Assembly (NCBI GenBank): GCA_949987705.1
Contig: OX465281.1
Location: 196,093,112-196,157,111, forward strand
Reading direction: 5' to 3'
Length of the DNA stretch: 64,000 nt
Source: Thereva unica
Taxonomy: Eukaryota; Arthropoda; Insecta; Diptera; Therevidae
The notes beneath the pieces were generated by a model. That model had not been told where the DNA came from. It did no database searches and saw only the letters and a list, made by a program, of their open reading frames with translations. Positions 40,627 to 52,310 of this stretch are shown here, one piece after another (the first letter of the stretch is position 1; each line of letters opens with the position of its first letter). Made by a program: the position numbers and the translations under genes.

Positions 40627-42138
40627 AAGCGTTGCTGCATACATACATACATATATAGTTTTATATGTATATCACACAACGACGCAAGAAAATTGAATTT
40701 TTGCGTGCCAACGAAAGTAGCTAAACAAAAATTGCCTGAATATAATATCGTCGTGCAGAATTGTGATTGTGGCTTGCATTAATAAAATTGTAATGGTGTT
40801 TTGGAATCAATCAATTTGTTCGAAGAGAAATTAATTAACTTTTAACAATAATAGAGGCAGGGATAGTAATTAACTACCGAATGCCATCAATGGTTTGGAA
40901 TATTTTCGTTACAGTATTGAAGTGTTTTTCTTGCATTGTACGTTGTTCGATGGGCGAAATTAAGACGAATTCAATTTCAATGAATGAAAGCTAAAAGCTA
41001 TTTGAATGTTCATGGAATCGATTTTAATCGAATTGATGTCAATTCTAGGAAAGAGTGCAGTTCTTGTACAACTCATTTTTTTTTGTCATCAGAAAATACT
41101 TGTACTTATCCCACAAGGACGTTTAGGATACTTTATCGACAAAAAAATTATTCAGCGGATCTCTTCTTCTGTGACTAACTTTCATCATCAAAATTATTGG
41201 AGCTGAACCCACATGCTATATTCAAAATTGTAAAACTCGGTAAAAAGCTTAAACTGAGCAAATAAAACTGAAGTAGACTTCATGTCATGAAAAATATACA
41301 TTCCGCTCAGACAAGAGAACATGAAAGTGGAATAAAACATCCCAGAGTGAAATGGAGAGCTGATATATCAATGATAGAACGCTCCTTAAAAAGCTTGGAG
41401 TAGTGCTCCATTTCCCATAGCAGTTCTATATCGTTTTTAGCATTGCACAGGGGAGCACTCATTTTAGTGCTGCTTTAGAAGCGTTTTTGAAGCATTGACA
41501 AAACTAGGTACCGAAAAGCTATATATTTTTGTACACCTTTTGCAATTGTGATTTCATTGTTCCAAACGTCTGTGGAGGCAACGGTTTTATCAAGCGGTCC
41601 CCTTTGCACCTTTTACGGTCACCAGGACCGTTTTCTTCTTTCTACACAATTTCTTTAAACTTTGGAGCATATTGTTTTGGGGTTATGAGGAGTCACAAGG
41701 ACGTTGAGAAAGATGGCGATGAACCTTACGTTTAAACCCTTTTTTTATGTAGCATGGTCAAGCTTAGGAATCACCCTTTGTACCACTAGTCCGTCATGTC
41801 GTTCAACTCATGGGTAATCTGGTGGATGGATACATAAGGAGCACTCTTGGATGTTATATGAGCTCATTCATTTTTTAGCAGCTTGGGAGTCACAACCGTC
41901 AGGGCTAGCGGGTCTTGTTGGAGTGCTATGCCTTCTGAAACAACCCTTGGATGTTGCAGGAATATTCCGCAATACTGCTATCGAATGATTGTTCCATAGT
42001 CGAATTGTTCTTTTTACGTCATTTTTTTCTTTTTCTGTAGTGAAGGCGCAAACAAGGCCTGTACTTATAAGGATAGTCTGTTTTTTTTCTCCAAAAATTG
42101 TATTTTATAATGAAATTTGAAAAAAAAAAAAAAAAAAA
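40627..42138. other. Non-coding stretch, nothing recognised
   Basis: AT-rich; short ORFs (e.g. 41529-41735) without domains. Ends in a run of about 20 A residues (42119-42138) directly before the repeat element. Confidence 0.45.
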
Positions 42139-43245
42139 ACTAGTTGGGATGTTGGTTTGACCCCTTCGGTCCACACGATTAACTTCCCAGTGTGATGGAC
42201 GAAGATGGAATAAACTGACTTCTTACAAAATAGTTATACGTTTAGCACTAATGGAAAATTGGCTAGTATCAGAACTGATGGCAAAGCAATACCGAGAGAA
42301 GCTAGTTCAAATAACTATAATAGTAGTAAATCCACAAGATTTTTCTAGAGAATTTGTTTTTCCTGGACGTTAGCAAACAAACATTTCCTCCGTATTTCGT
42401 TCGCTGCACTAAAGCGCGTGCTCAAATTCGTATTGAGCGCGCTGAAGCGCCGTTAACAAACTGAGAAGCGAATGACTTCATTTGGAAATTCCAAAACTTT
42501 CCGGAGATATTAGCAAAACGGTAACTACTGGAAATCCCGGGATGAACCGAAATTTCCTGAAACTGTATCACGCGTAGAAAACAATTCCCCGTCAAAAAGT
42601 GCTCATCCAAGGTAAAGGGTAACGAAATTTTTGCACGATTTTGAAAGGTTGTCGGATTTTGACAAGTGATGTTTTGTTCGAAGGTTATCGCTGTGCAGAA
42701 CCCAAAAAAGATCACTTCGTTTATAACGGGTCTCATTTCATCGAGTTTCTTAGATATTAGCAAAACTTGTCAATTTGAGGTCTTTCTGACAATTAGCCGA
42801 AGTTTTTCTATTTAAACAAACAAGGCCCGACCGAATATTATGAAATTTTTTTTCAGAGCACTTCTTCGTTAATATTCTTTTTTCGGCACCTCAATGAAGT
42901 CGATATAGATTTTAGTTCGCGCGGTATCGTGCAGGTACAAAAATCATAAGCGTCGTTTAAACAAAAAAAAACGGTTCGACCGAATTTTATGAAAATCTTT
43001 TCAGAACATATTTCGGCTAATACGCTTCAAAAGACACCTCAACGAAGTCGATATCTTTTTTGGTTCGCGCGATATCGTGCAGGAAAAAATGACCACATCC
43101 GTACGCACACACACACACACACATACTTCCTCCCAATTTTTTGCTTAAAATGCTCCTGGGACCTTGAAAGATGAAAATACGTCGAAAATTTCGATTTCGA
43201 TTTTCGGACCGATTACAATAACTTCCTATACTGGGAAGTTAAAAA
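42139..43245. mobile_element. Unclassified minisatellite-bearing element, copy 2
   Basis: Same ends as 6590-9579 (ACTAGTTGGGATG; AACTTCC..GGGAAGTTAAAA). It has two rather than four ~145-bp units, lacks the hAT-like insertion (the CA run at about 43106-43122 is uninterrupted) and has two small deletions near 42510 and 42615. The empty CA site confirms that the hAT-like sequence in copy 1 is a later insertion. Confidence 0.7.
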
Positions 43246-43250
43246 AAAGG

Positions 43251-43570
43251 TTTCTGAGTGATTTTTTAGCCAAAAAGTGACATTTGCTAACCTTGACCTT
43301 GAATAACTTTAAAAAGCTTAATCGGCTCATCATTTTTTTTTTGGTAAGAACTTGTTGTAGAGAATTTCATTGCCAACATTGTACGACCTAAAGAAACCGA
43401 GATACAAGGAAAACACAGGAAACCGCAATATCTCTGGCGCTTAGGTTTTATTTTCTTGTGATTCCGAAATTGCTTTTTTAAAAAGTCCCAAGGAAGCTGT
43501 GGACCAATTTCCAGCCATTTTACAGTTTTGTTTCTTTAAAATGCTAATTTCCCTGGGCTAATATTGAAAG
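43251..43570. repeat. Dispersed repeat, partner of 22555-22810
   Basis: See shared words at 22555. This copy holds about 60 bp more (including CCGCAATATCTCTGGCGC). Confidence 0.65.
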
Positions 43571-43604
43571 ACTTAACCTGGAAGGTTTTTATGGACGGGA
43601 GTGA

Positions 43605-44918
43605 TATAGTAGAATAGACCAAATAAAGAAAAGGCTGCTCCTGCATAGACCATATTAACACCTTGCGAATTATAGCGGTGCGAAGAGTGGAGTGGAGTGA
43701 ATTACGATCCCCCCTGTACCTTGCTTTCGTAGACTTGAGAAAGCGTTCGACTCGCTCAAGAGGAGCTTTATATGGCAGGCACTACGGCAACGTGGACTGC
43801 CTGATAAAATAATAGATTTGATAAAAGCCCTACACTGCAATTCCAAATGCAGAGTTCTCTATAATGGAAAACTATCCGACAGCTTTGAGGTGAGTTCAGG
43901 AGTAAGACATGGATACCTACTCTCGCCTTTAATATATCTTATAGTAATATACGACATCCTTGTCAGCGCTCTAGACAGTGGAACAGGCGGTATACAATGG
44001 GATCCTTAAGGATCTCGACTACGCGGATGATATCTGTTTTCTGGCCCACAGACATCAGGACCTAAAAAACATGTTGAACTATTTGGCAATCCGAATAAAA
44101 CCAAAGAAATGCGCTGAATAAATTCTGCTCCCTCGGTAGTGTTATTACCGAAAATGGCGGGGCAGAAGAACACGTCAGTTCCTGAATAAATAAAGCAAGA
44201 AGCGCATATGCATGCATGATCCGCATATCGATGGGTCTTACGAAAAAGATATTGTTTCAAAATGTTGGTGAAAAAGATATTGTTTCAATTTATTGCTGAA
44301 AAAGATATTGTTTCGGTTTCTCGCTGAAAAAGATATTGTTTCGGTTTCTCAGTGAAGAACATATTGTTTCGTTTTCTGACTGCAAAAAATATCAGCCAGA
44401 AAACGAAACAATATGTTCTTCACCGAGAAACCGAAACAATATCTTTTTCAGCGAGAAACCGAAACTATATCTTTTTCAGCAATAAATTGAAACAATATCT
44501 TTTTCACCAACATTTTGAAACAATATCTTTTTCGTAAGACCCATCGATATGGAGATCAACCCAGATCTCAACTAACACCAATTCGGCTGTTCAGCTTCAA
44601 CTTTAAGGCAGTTCTTTTGTAAGTTTCGAAACATGGAAAGTCACCCATGCGCCTACAGCTTTTCATCAACAGATGCCTGCGTTATATCCTAAAAATCCGC
44701 TGGCAAATGTCAAATGAAGAGCTATGGCGCCGTGCGGGCCAAGAAGGTACCAAGATAGACGACCAAATCAGGCAAAAGAAAAGGAATTAGATTGCCACAC
44801 CCTGTGACGCAAAAACGAGAATCTTGCCAAACAAGCCCTTGAATGGAATCCGCAAGACCTAGAACGACGTGGAGGAGAGGAGAACCCTATTAGCAGAGGC
44901 CGCAACAACTGGAAGATC
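43605..44918 (+). mobile_element. LINE family A, decayed copy, interrupted by a hairpin element
   Basis: Begins in RT motif 2/3 (IDHINTLRII; LAFVDLRKAFDSLK at about 43725-43770), then CNSKCRVLYNGKLSDSFEV, SGVRHGYLLSPL and YADDICFLA, with several deletions relative to 9705-10718. A 318-bp hairpin is inserted at 44229-44546. The 3' end is cut at about 44918 before the C-terminal RVRWR end. The left edge of the 8.78-kb tandem duplication falls inside it at 44600, so its last ~319 bp are repeated at 53380-53698. Confidence 0.82.
44229..44546. mobile_element. 318-bp near-perfect hairpin insertion
   Basis: Two ~150-bp arms are inverse copies with very few mismatches and a loop of about 20 nt (centre about 44388). 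Each arm holds five tandem GAAAAAGATATTGTTTC words (or inverse). The ends are CGATGGGTCTTAC / GTAAGACCCATCG. ATAT on both sides (44225-44228, 44547-44550) is the apparent target duplication, since the related LINE at 10210 has a single CATATGGAG. No ORF. A transcript would form long double-stranded RNA. Confidence 0.85.
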
Positions 44919-45503
44919 AAAATTTGCCCAATCGGTTTTCCTAAAATGCTCGAAAGCGAAATTTTCTTATTTTATTATGTCAAATAGAACCAATTATGCA
45001 TTCTGATCAAAGAGAGTATCAATGCTTATTCAGCTCCGATCATAACCGGCATCATTCAGTTTTGTATTTCAAAGTTCAGAGCGCCTTGGTCCTCTGTGTT
45101 GCGATAGTTCTTATTTATTTATTTATTAATAAGCCAAAACAAGGCACTCTTAAACTAATTTACATCATTGCCCTTATCATGGTACATAAATATAACTAAA
45201 GCTATATTGATTAGTACAGGACTAGGAGAACAATTGGGATATCCATTTTCTTTTAAAGGACTGTTTACTTATGGAGGGGAAACCAGGTATTGAAGACCGC
45301 ACAACATCTGTTAACAGGTTCGTTCTTAGCATACTCGGTGCGATGTGAATATTCCTTAGGAATTTTCATGTGTCTCGTCTCTCGGACATCGTCATTGAAC
45401 TTAATTCTATCGGATAGAAACTGCACTTTGAGGTTACTGTTTAAAACGTCCAAGGTAAGGCAAGAGATAAGCAACTTTCTCCTACATGACAGTTGTAAGA
45501 GAT

Positions 45504-46091
45504 CTAATGCTTTAAGCCTGTTCGTGTAGGGTGGTAGATTGAAATATGGTCGGGGTCTTGGAGACGCGAAAAGAGAAATTTTTTTTGTACTGATCCAATC
45601 CTTTTACTACTTAGATGGAATATGGGATCCCATATCAGCCAAGCGTATTCCAGGATTGGGCGGACAAGGGAAAAGAAAAGAGTTTTACTAACCCAAACAT
45701 GACCAAATTCTTTAAATCTTCTGTTAATAAATCCTAATAGCTTGTTGGCTTTGGCAGTAATTTTATCGTAATGCAAATTGAAATTTAACTTGTTGTTTAG
45801 AACAGCACCTAAATCCCTAATTTGATCGACATGGTCATGAACCTTATGGTTCAGATAATACCGCCGGAGCTGTATATTTTTTTTTCGTGAGAAGGTGATT
45901 GAGTGACATTTAGCGATGTTGAGCAGTTTATTCGTTGTGTACCAGTCTTGCAGAGCATTCAGTTTTGACTGAAAGAGCGATACATCACTTTGGGACCTTA
46001 TGATGCTGTATGTTTTTAAATCGTCTGCGTAAAAGAGACGTGGAACATCCTTCAGTTTGTCGGATAAATCGGAGATAAATATATTGAACAA
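45504..46091 (-). pseudogene. Jockey/CR1-type reverse transcriptase, C-terminal segment (left copy)
   Basis: A 195-codon frame from FNIFISDLSDKLKDVPRLF through YADDLKTYSII (catalytic box), LNIAKCHSITFSRK, YYLNHKVHDHVDQIRDLGAV, AKANKLLGFINRRFKEF and LVRPILEYAWLIWDP. It continues in another frame to 45265 (MLISCLTLDVLN ... HRTEYAKNE). The Met is internal to the ancestral ORF. Confidence 0.82.
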
Positions 46092-46352
46092 GAGTGGGCC
46101 TAGATGACTGCCCTGGGGTACACCGGGGGTCCTTTGATAGAAATCCTTTAAATCTAACTACTTGAGTTCTTCTGTAAGATAAGATCTTATCCAATTCAGG
46201 GCAGCATCTGATATTCCAAATTTTGAAAGTTTTGTTATTAAAATATGTTGGTCAACACGATCAAAGACTTTGCATGTCATACTACATAACAGTCCAGAGG
46301 TTAGGATCATAAGGTTTGAGGTGATTGAACGCCCTTTTCTAAATCCGTGCTG

Positions 46353-46779
46353 TTTTTTTTTTTTTATGTGAAAGACTAGAGTCACAGTAAAGGCCCTTTA
46401 TACTGTTGACGGGACTGAATTAACTGCCACAACCTACCCGCCAATTTTTTTTTAGCCCACCTACTCCCAACCATCACTATCGCGACTTTGACATCGGGGC
46501 ATCGAGAAAAAAATCGCTGGAGTTTTATGCCTCCTGAAACGAGTGGATTCTCATCAACCAACCGATGACGGATGACCTGCGCTTTGGTGGGGCGGGGAAG
46601 AGCTAAGGAAGGCTATGGCAGTCAGGGATCAGGAATGTAAAGAGGGAAGAAGAAAGAAGGAAAGTTATGTAGGTGATGTAAGGGGAAAAGTCGAAGAACC
46701 GTGGGGCTGGCCGGGATTCGAACCCGGGATCTCTGGAATGATAGCCAGATGCCTTACTCCCTAGGCTACCGAGGTCCCC
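46353..46779 (-). mobile_element. tRNA-derived SINE, copy 2 (left duplicate)
   Basis: On the minus strand it starts GGGGACCTCGGTAGCCTAGG at 46779, has the B box GGTTCGAATCC (about 46726-46716) and ends in 13 A residues (46365-46353). It is inserted in the LINE between NEQQ and HGFRKG of the RT; the flanking CAACAG and AAACAG are consistent with a short TSD that cannot be bounded exactly. Body homologous to 1782-2197. Confidence 0.85.
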
Positions 46780-47290
46780 TGTTGCTCGTTAAAAAGGGGA
46801 TCAATGACGGGAGCTATCTTATCGAAAACAAGCTTTTCAAAAAGTTTTGGGATCAAAGAGAGAATGGCAATCCCCCTATAGTTGTCCGCCAAGTGCTTAT
46901 CGCTTGTCTTATGGATTGGTGTAAGATAGATTTTTTTCCACAGCGATGGAAACACTCCTATTGACAATGATTTATTAATTATTATTTGAAGAGGGAGTAA
47001 CATTTGCTTTGAGCAGTATTTCAAGACCTTAGGGGGAAGAGTGTCAGGACGATGACCTTTATTGTTATGAAGACTGTTCAATCCAATCATTATGTCTTGG
47101 GTCGTCAAAGACAAATAGCTTAGGAGTGTTGGCATTTCTGTACCTTAAAGTCATGTTCAGATGTCGTCATTGCACACTCTACGGTATCGTTCATCCTTAC
47201 ATTACCGGCCAAAAATTCTCCGAAAAACTTTTGTTCCGAACTCAGATAAGAAGTGCTTTTTGGACTGTTAGTATAGTATTCAAGAGAAGC

Positions 47291-48980
47291 AGCTAGGTAG
47301 TAGCACTGGGTGATGGTGTTGTCGATTCATTTTCATTCACTCTCCCTCTACTATCTCTCCGATTAAAGTTTGCTGCTGTTTGCTAGTCTTTCACAATTAA
47401 AAACTGTTTACTAAATGGTCTTAATATGATGATTTGTAAAACCAACGTGGCTACCACGCTATCGTTTATAATTCAAATGCCCTCATGAAAATCACCAAAA
47501 TGAAAAATGCACCAGATTTCTTCCTCGGCTCCTTAGCGTGACTTCTTAATTGTTTGAAAGTAATTCCTCCACCACCTCCACTGAATGTTCCGGTGTAATA
47601 AGGGTATCCATCAGGGTGAGAAACTTGCCTTAAGGGATATAAGATTTTGAGAACCAGTGCGAATGGGTGTTCCCTCCTCGGAACCTCCATAACTCTTCTT
47701 GTTTCACCAAAAACGTTTTACTAAACTTCTTATGAAATTACAGTTGGCTGTTAGCGAAATCGCTTTTAGTCCTTGAGACTTTTGGCAAATCTATTTTGAA
47801 TTTTACATCTAGCAAAATGGACAAGAAAAAGGAGATTTTAATTCTTGAGCAGATAGAGTATACCGAGACTGTGTGTACTTGAATTTAATATGTTGGTGGG
47901 ATAGGTAAGCCTTGAGAAGTTCATAATTTATGGATTGTTTAATATGAAATCATAAATTTTAATATGGAAAAGCTTTTCAAAGCCGCAAACAAATACAAAG
48001 TTATTTCGTGAGTTAAGATTTATTGTAAAAGTAAATATTTGTTTTGACTTGAGCAATTTTCTGAGGTTATCTTTGAGCTCCACGGGTCAGAGCCTCAAAG
48101 GTAAGCAAGAAGTATGGATAGATGTGTATTTAATGGTGAGGCACATTTCTATAATGCAACGGCCAAATGTCAGCCAGATTTTCAAAACTTTGTAACTCCA
48201 AAGATAATTTCTTAACATTGAGCGAGGTTGGCATTCAGAGAGAGTGAACCACAGACTGTAGCAACTTAAAATAATTAGAATTAAATATAAATGCTTAATT
48301 GGTCTCCAGAACCTCCAAGACTCTTTTTAACCTACCCAATCCTATCCTCCTAGCTAACCTGACTACTAGATGTTGTATCATCACCTGAAGGTAGGGCTGC
48401 CATCCGTCCTGGTTTCCCGGATTGTCCTAGTTTGGAGGGCGTCCGAGGGCCGTCTGGGAGGGAGTTTAAAAAGTTAAACTTTTTATGTTTTTATGTCAGG
48501 AGTTACCCGATCAAATTAGTTAATTAAAAATTGAATCGTAGTCCGCATGCAAGCAAACTTCGGCGTGGCAAAAACTCTCTCGTTTTATTTGAAAGTTCCA
48601 GTGAAAATTAAATTATCAAACGTACACCTATCTGAAAGGGAAAGAGGACTTAATCCAATCGTTCAAGGAAACCAAGTTTTTAGTTGTCAAACAACTCAAT
48701 GTGAAACCGATTTCTTTTCATCGAAATTTTACTAGGTGTTGGGTATTGCAACGGTGAGCATATTTGGAGTCGATGAATATGTGTGGAAGCTGAACTTAAA
48801 TTCAACAGCTTTTTCCAGGGTTTCCCTGTGTTACTGTGTTCAGCTTTGGTATCTCCATTGATAATGGCAGTAAATAATTTACATATAGGGATTATAATAA
48901 GCCTCATTATTACTTGGCATGTTACTAGTTAATTGGAGTTCAGTTTATGATATTTCTGACATTGATGAAAAGGTGAAAAC
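47291..48980. other. Unrecognised region of the duplicated unit (left copy)
   Basis: No domain recognised. A minus-strand 74-codon ORF (47690-47466) has a Gly run in TGTFSGGGGGITFKQL and balanced composition, unlike the surrounding AT-rich sequence; it might be a gene or TE fragment, but I cannot name it. The same ORF is unchanged at 56471-56247. The rest is AT-rich. Confidence 0.4.
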
Positions 48981-48984
48981 TTCC

Positions 48985-51205
48985 GCACAATTCGTTACCA
49001 TTCTTGCCGGTTTTTGGCGTCGTCTCGAGCCTCGTTAACTGATAATCGTTGATTCTTTAGGTCACCATCGATTTTCTTTAGCCAAGTTTTCTTCGGTGCC
49101 GATCGATGGATTCTCCAGTCTGCGGGACGGTCTCGCTAGAGAAGTTATCGAACCAAGCGGCTATCATCCATTCGGCAAACATGTCATTTGCATTTCTTCT
49201 TCGATCAGTGTCTGCTGATCACATCTTTGACGAACTGTCTCGTTTCGAAGGCGATCGCGGAGTGATGCACCGAGGATCTGCCTCAAGCATCGCATTTGGA
49301 AGACCTCGAGCTTTTTAACGTCTGGTTTGATCAGTGTCCACGTTTCAGATCCATAAAAAAAAATCGGAAGGATCTACGTTCGGTAAAGGCGTACTTTCGT
49401 TTTGATGGCAACATTTGTTCGTTTCTATATGCACCACCTGAGCGAGGCGAAGGCTCCTGTTGCCTGGCCTATGCGGCTGTGAAAGTCGGCCGTCGATGCC
49501 ACTTTTGTTTCCTCAACTAATGATCCCAAATATTTGAACATCGGAACCTGTTCGATTTGGGTTCCATCGAGGTGAACACTGGCCCACGCTCCGTCCATTG
49601 GCCATTTCTCCATTGATTTTTAACCCGTACGACTGGGCGATGCGGGAAATGTATACGATGTCCATTGCTTTGGCGAAGACGGCGCTATCGTCGGCGAACA
49701 TTACGTCGGTTACGAAGTTGTTGCCGCCGTATCGAACTCCGAGTCGTCCATCAAAGAATGCTTCGCGCATAATCTCGTCGTTCACAAGGTTGAAGTGGCG
49801 AAGCGACGTCTCCCTGTCGGACACCCGTTTGAATCGGGTACTCCTCGGATAAGTCGCTTCGAATACGAACGCTGCTGGTTAAGCCATCGTACGAGGCTTG
49901 GAGAAGTTGGATGATTTTCAATGGCACGTACGCTTCAAAAGCTCTCCACAAGCTGTTAAAATCGATGCAATCAAAATCGGATTTGGTCTAAATCCAGCTA
50001 GTTCTTTCGGGCTGGTTTGCTCTCGATGTTTCAGTAGCTTCGATTGTACGATTTTCGTACATACTTTGCCGACGATCGAAAGGAGGCTTATACCGCTATG
50101 ATTCTTGCATTCCACACTGTCGCCTTTCTTCAAAATTGGGACAACGATCGCTTTCTTTCACGGGACACGATCCGAATGCCATCTGTGGGTTATGAGGACA
50201 TGGAGTCGTTGTGATAAGCTTCATCTCGGCTGTTACTTGGACCATACCCGGCGCTTTTCCATTTTTCACCGATTTTATTGCCCTCGATAATTGTGTGTTC
50301 GGCATCGAGAAACTTGAAAGAATTCTCTGCAGGGGCTCATGGTGAGAAGTCACGAAAGCTACACCGATTTTTTGATGTTGTCGTTTGTTGATGTCCGGCA
50401 CTCGTGCCTCGAAGCCGATTGTTTCATGTCGGCTGCAATGTTATTCCAGTACGCTTTTCGTTCTGATTTCATTTTCTGTCAAACTTCTTTGTTCAATCGT
50501 CGGTATTGCTCAAAGTCGACGTGTTTCATTCGTTTCCGCTGATCGACGAGGTCCAGACAACTGTCCGAGATCCATGACTGCATCTGTTTACGGATAGATG
50601 TACACAACACCATTGGACAGTCCACAATAGACTCCGACAATTGCCTTTCTTCTACATCAATATCGTCCGGTATTGCGAGCGCGCGCGTGTTAGGTTATGC
50701 CATTTGAAACTCTCGCCCGATGGTCGCCCATCGTTTCTTCCCAGCCAGATCGATCTGCTCCTGAATGTGCATTCAAGTCCCCCGCGAGTATTATTAATTC
50801 GGTTCGAGGTATATTATTCAGTGTATGTTGGAGCTGATCGTAAAAGTCGTCCTTGTTTGTGTCCATGCTGGTCTCGGTTGGCACATAAACGGATACGATA
50901 ACCGGAGCGCCAAACGCTCGGATATCGGTTGGATTGCGATAACGCTGTTGGCAGTCCGTCGATCGACCATAAAGCCGACGACGCGACGGCCTCTCGTCTC
51001 TCACCACCGGAATAGTAAGGGGTCATCGCTTCGTCCCGGATTCGGTAAGCCGTAGTTCAGATAGCGCAGCAACTGATATTTTGCATTTCAACAATTCCAT
51101 GGCAAAGATTTCCTTTTGACCGACGTGATGTCCTGTTCGTACATTCCACGCGGCGAATTTAAAGTCCATTTTCGGTGTGACTAATTTTGGTGTTCGGCAA
51201 AGTCA
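48985..51205 (-). mobile_element. RTE-type LINE family C (left copy)
   Basis: Minus-strand reading starts with MDFKFAAWNVRTGHH at 51171 (endonuclease start), IIVSVYVPTETSMDT, ELIILAGDLNAHSGADR (the GDLNA motif, about 50770), a linker, SRAIKSVKNGKAPG, NHSGISLLSIVGKVCTKIVQ, QTGVRQGDVASPL (motif 4), TDVMFADDSAVFA (motif 5 as FADD), VHLDGTQIEQVPMFKYLGSL, and LEVFQMRCLRQILGASLRDR (about 49310). The 3' end is near 48985. Nearly full length but with at least six frame shifts and small deletions. Confidence 0.85.
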
Positions 51206-52190
51206 AAAACTTCAGACCGATTAGCATTTTATCGTGCTTTTCTCAAGTACTTGAAAAGCTGATGAAGTGTGAGAGTGCCTTACATTAGGGTAGCAAATCT
51301 TCTATCTACAGTACAATCTGACTTTCGTCCAAACCACAGCTGGACAACTGCATTAGTAAAGGTAATTGATGATATTCACATAGCGCTTGATGCTAAAAAT
51401 ATCATATTTCTGTGACTTTTGGACTTTTCCAAAACTTTTGATACAGTGGACCATTAATTGCTATGCAGGAAACTTTTTGATTACATATAATATGTATATC
51501 TAAAAATTATACGAAATACACGTATGTATATACATAATTCGTTTTAATTTCCTCGCATTTTTTTTGGAAACCGTATATAATTAATTTTTTTTTCACACAA
51601 GCACGGAAGTTATTCCAAGCCGTAATTTCTCGATTAAATTCGAATTATCGAGGCTCTCCACAAAACCTCGGTTATTCGAACCCTCCCTATCTCGAATTAA
51701 AAATTTGACTCCCTTGAACCTTGAGTTATGGAAGTTCGACTTTACTTTGGTTTTCATCTTACTGCAGTTAAGTTTCTTTTTAGCTACCTCACTGATCGTC
51801 GGCAAATTGACCAAACAAATGGCAATCAATCAATCAGAACTAATCAATGTCACTAGCGGTGTGCCTCAGGGTTCTATTCTTGGACCGCTCCTATTTTCGT
51901 TATTTATAAATGATATTGCAACTCACGTTCGCTTTGCTAACGTTTATATGTATGCTGATGATGTGCAGCTTCATTGCATAAGCCCCAGGGATTGTTTTAC
52001 CAAAAACAATGGTGATCTGGATAGATTAGACAAATGGACCAAAGAGAATAAGCTGAAACTGAATCCTGACAAATCTAAAAGGATTGTCATTTATAAAAGA
52101 GTGTTAAATGTGGTGATTTTTCTGAAGATTCGCATTAATGGTGCAACGATTTCATGTGTTGAAATTTATTTTCTTGAAATGTGTTCCCCT
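51206..52190 (+). mobile_element. Jockey/CR1-type LINE fragment (left copy)
   Basis: Plus strand: NFRPISILSCFSQVLEKLM (51208 onwards), SDFRPNHSWTTAL, IIFL*LLDFSKTFDTVDH (about 51400-51455), an AT-rich interruption (about 51480-51720), then LINVTSGVPQGSILGPLLFS (51839-51900), YMYADDVQLHC (51946-51980) and KLNPDKSKRIVI. Truncated at both ends. The first codon shown is AAC here and GAC in the right copy; related LINEs use Asp. Confidence 0.8.
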
Positions 52191-52310
52191 GGACCGATTT
52201 TATTCAAACCACATTCCTTGAATTCCTATGATTTTTCTCTTAATTGTAGAGTCAAAAAATTGCAAGGTAGATTTATTTCAACTTTTTCGCTATCCCCCCT
52301 GGACTATTTC
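52180..52310. repeat. Dispersed repeat, relatives at 4366 and 5035 (left copy)
   Basis: Shares TTTTATTCAAAnCACATTC, GATTTTTCTCTTAATT, AGGTAGATTTATTTCAACTT and the CTGGACTA end with 5035-5155; a more diverged relative is at 4366-4460. Confidence 0.65.

Larger units (their letters stand above)
45112..47290 (-). mobile_element. Jockey/CR1-type LINE with a SINE inside (left copy)
   Basis: Minus-strand reading: a linker end near 47270 (EQKFFGEFLAG), DIMIGLNSLHNNKGHRPDTL (about 47088), NYRGIAILSLIPKLFEKLVF (about 46860), then the SINE (46779-46353), then HGFRKGRSITSNL, VDQHILITKLSKFGI, PQGSHLGPLLFNIFISDL (about 46100), LFYADDLKTYS, and a C-terminus ending HRTEYAKNEP..VFN at 45265. It ends in a TAAATAAATAAA 3' terminus at about 45112-45135, typical of Jockey/CR1-like LINEs. 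The 5' end is truncated. Few frame breaks. Confidence 0.85.

Noticed and set aside
44996..45199. 67-codon plus-strand ORF with a hydrophobic helix
   Set aside because: It overlaps the TAAATAAATAAA 3' terminus of the minus-strand LINE and its duplicate is only part of the tandem repeat.
47466..47690. 74-codon minus-strand ORF as a conserved gene
   Set aside because: Composition is better than its surroundings, but I recognise no family, splice context or start signal. It is kept only as an unassigned ORF within the duplicated unit.
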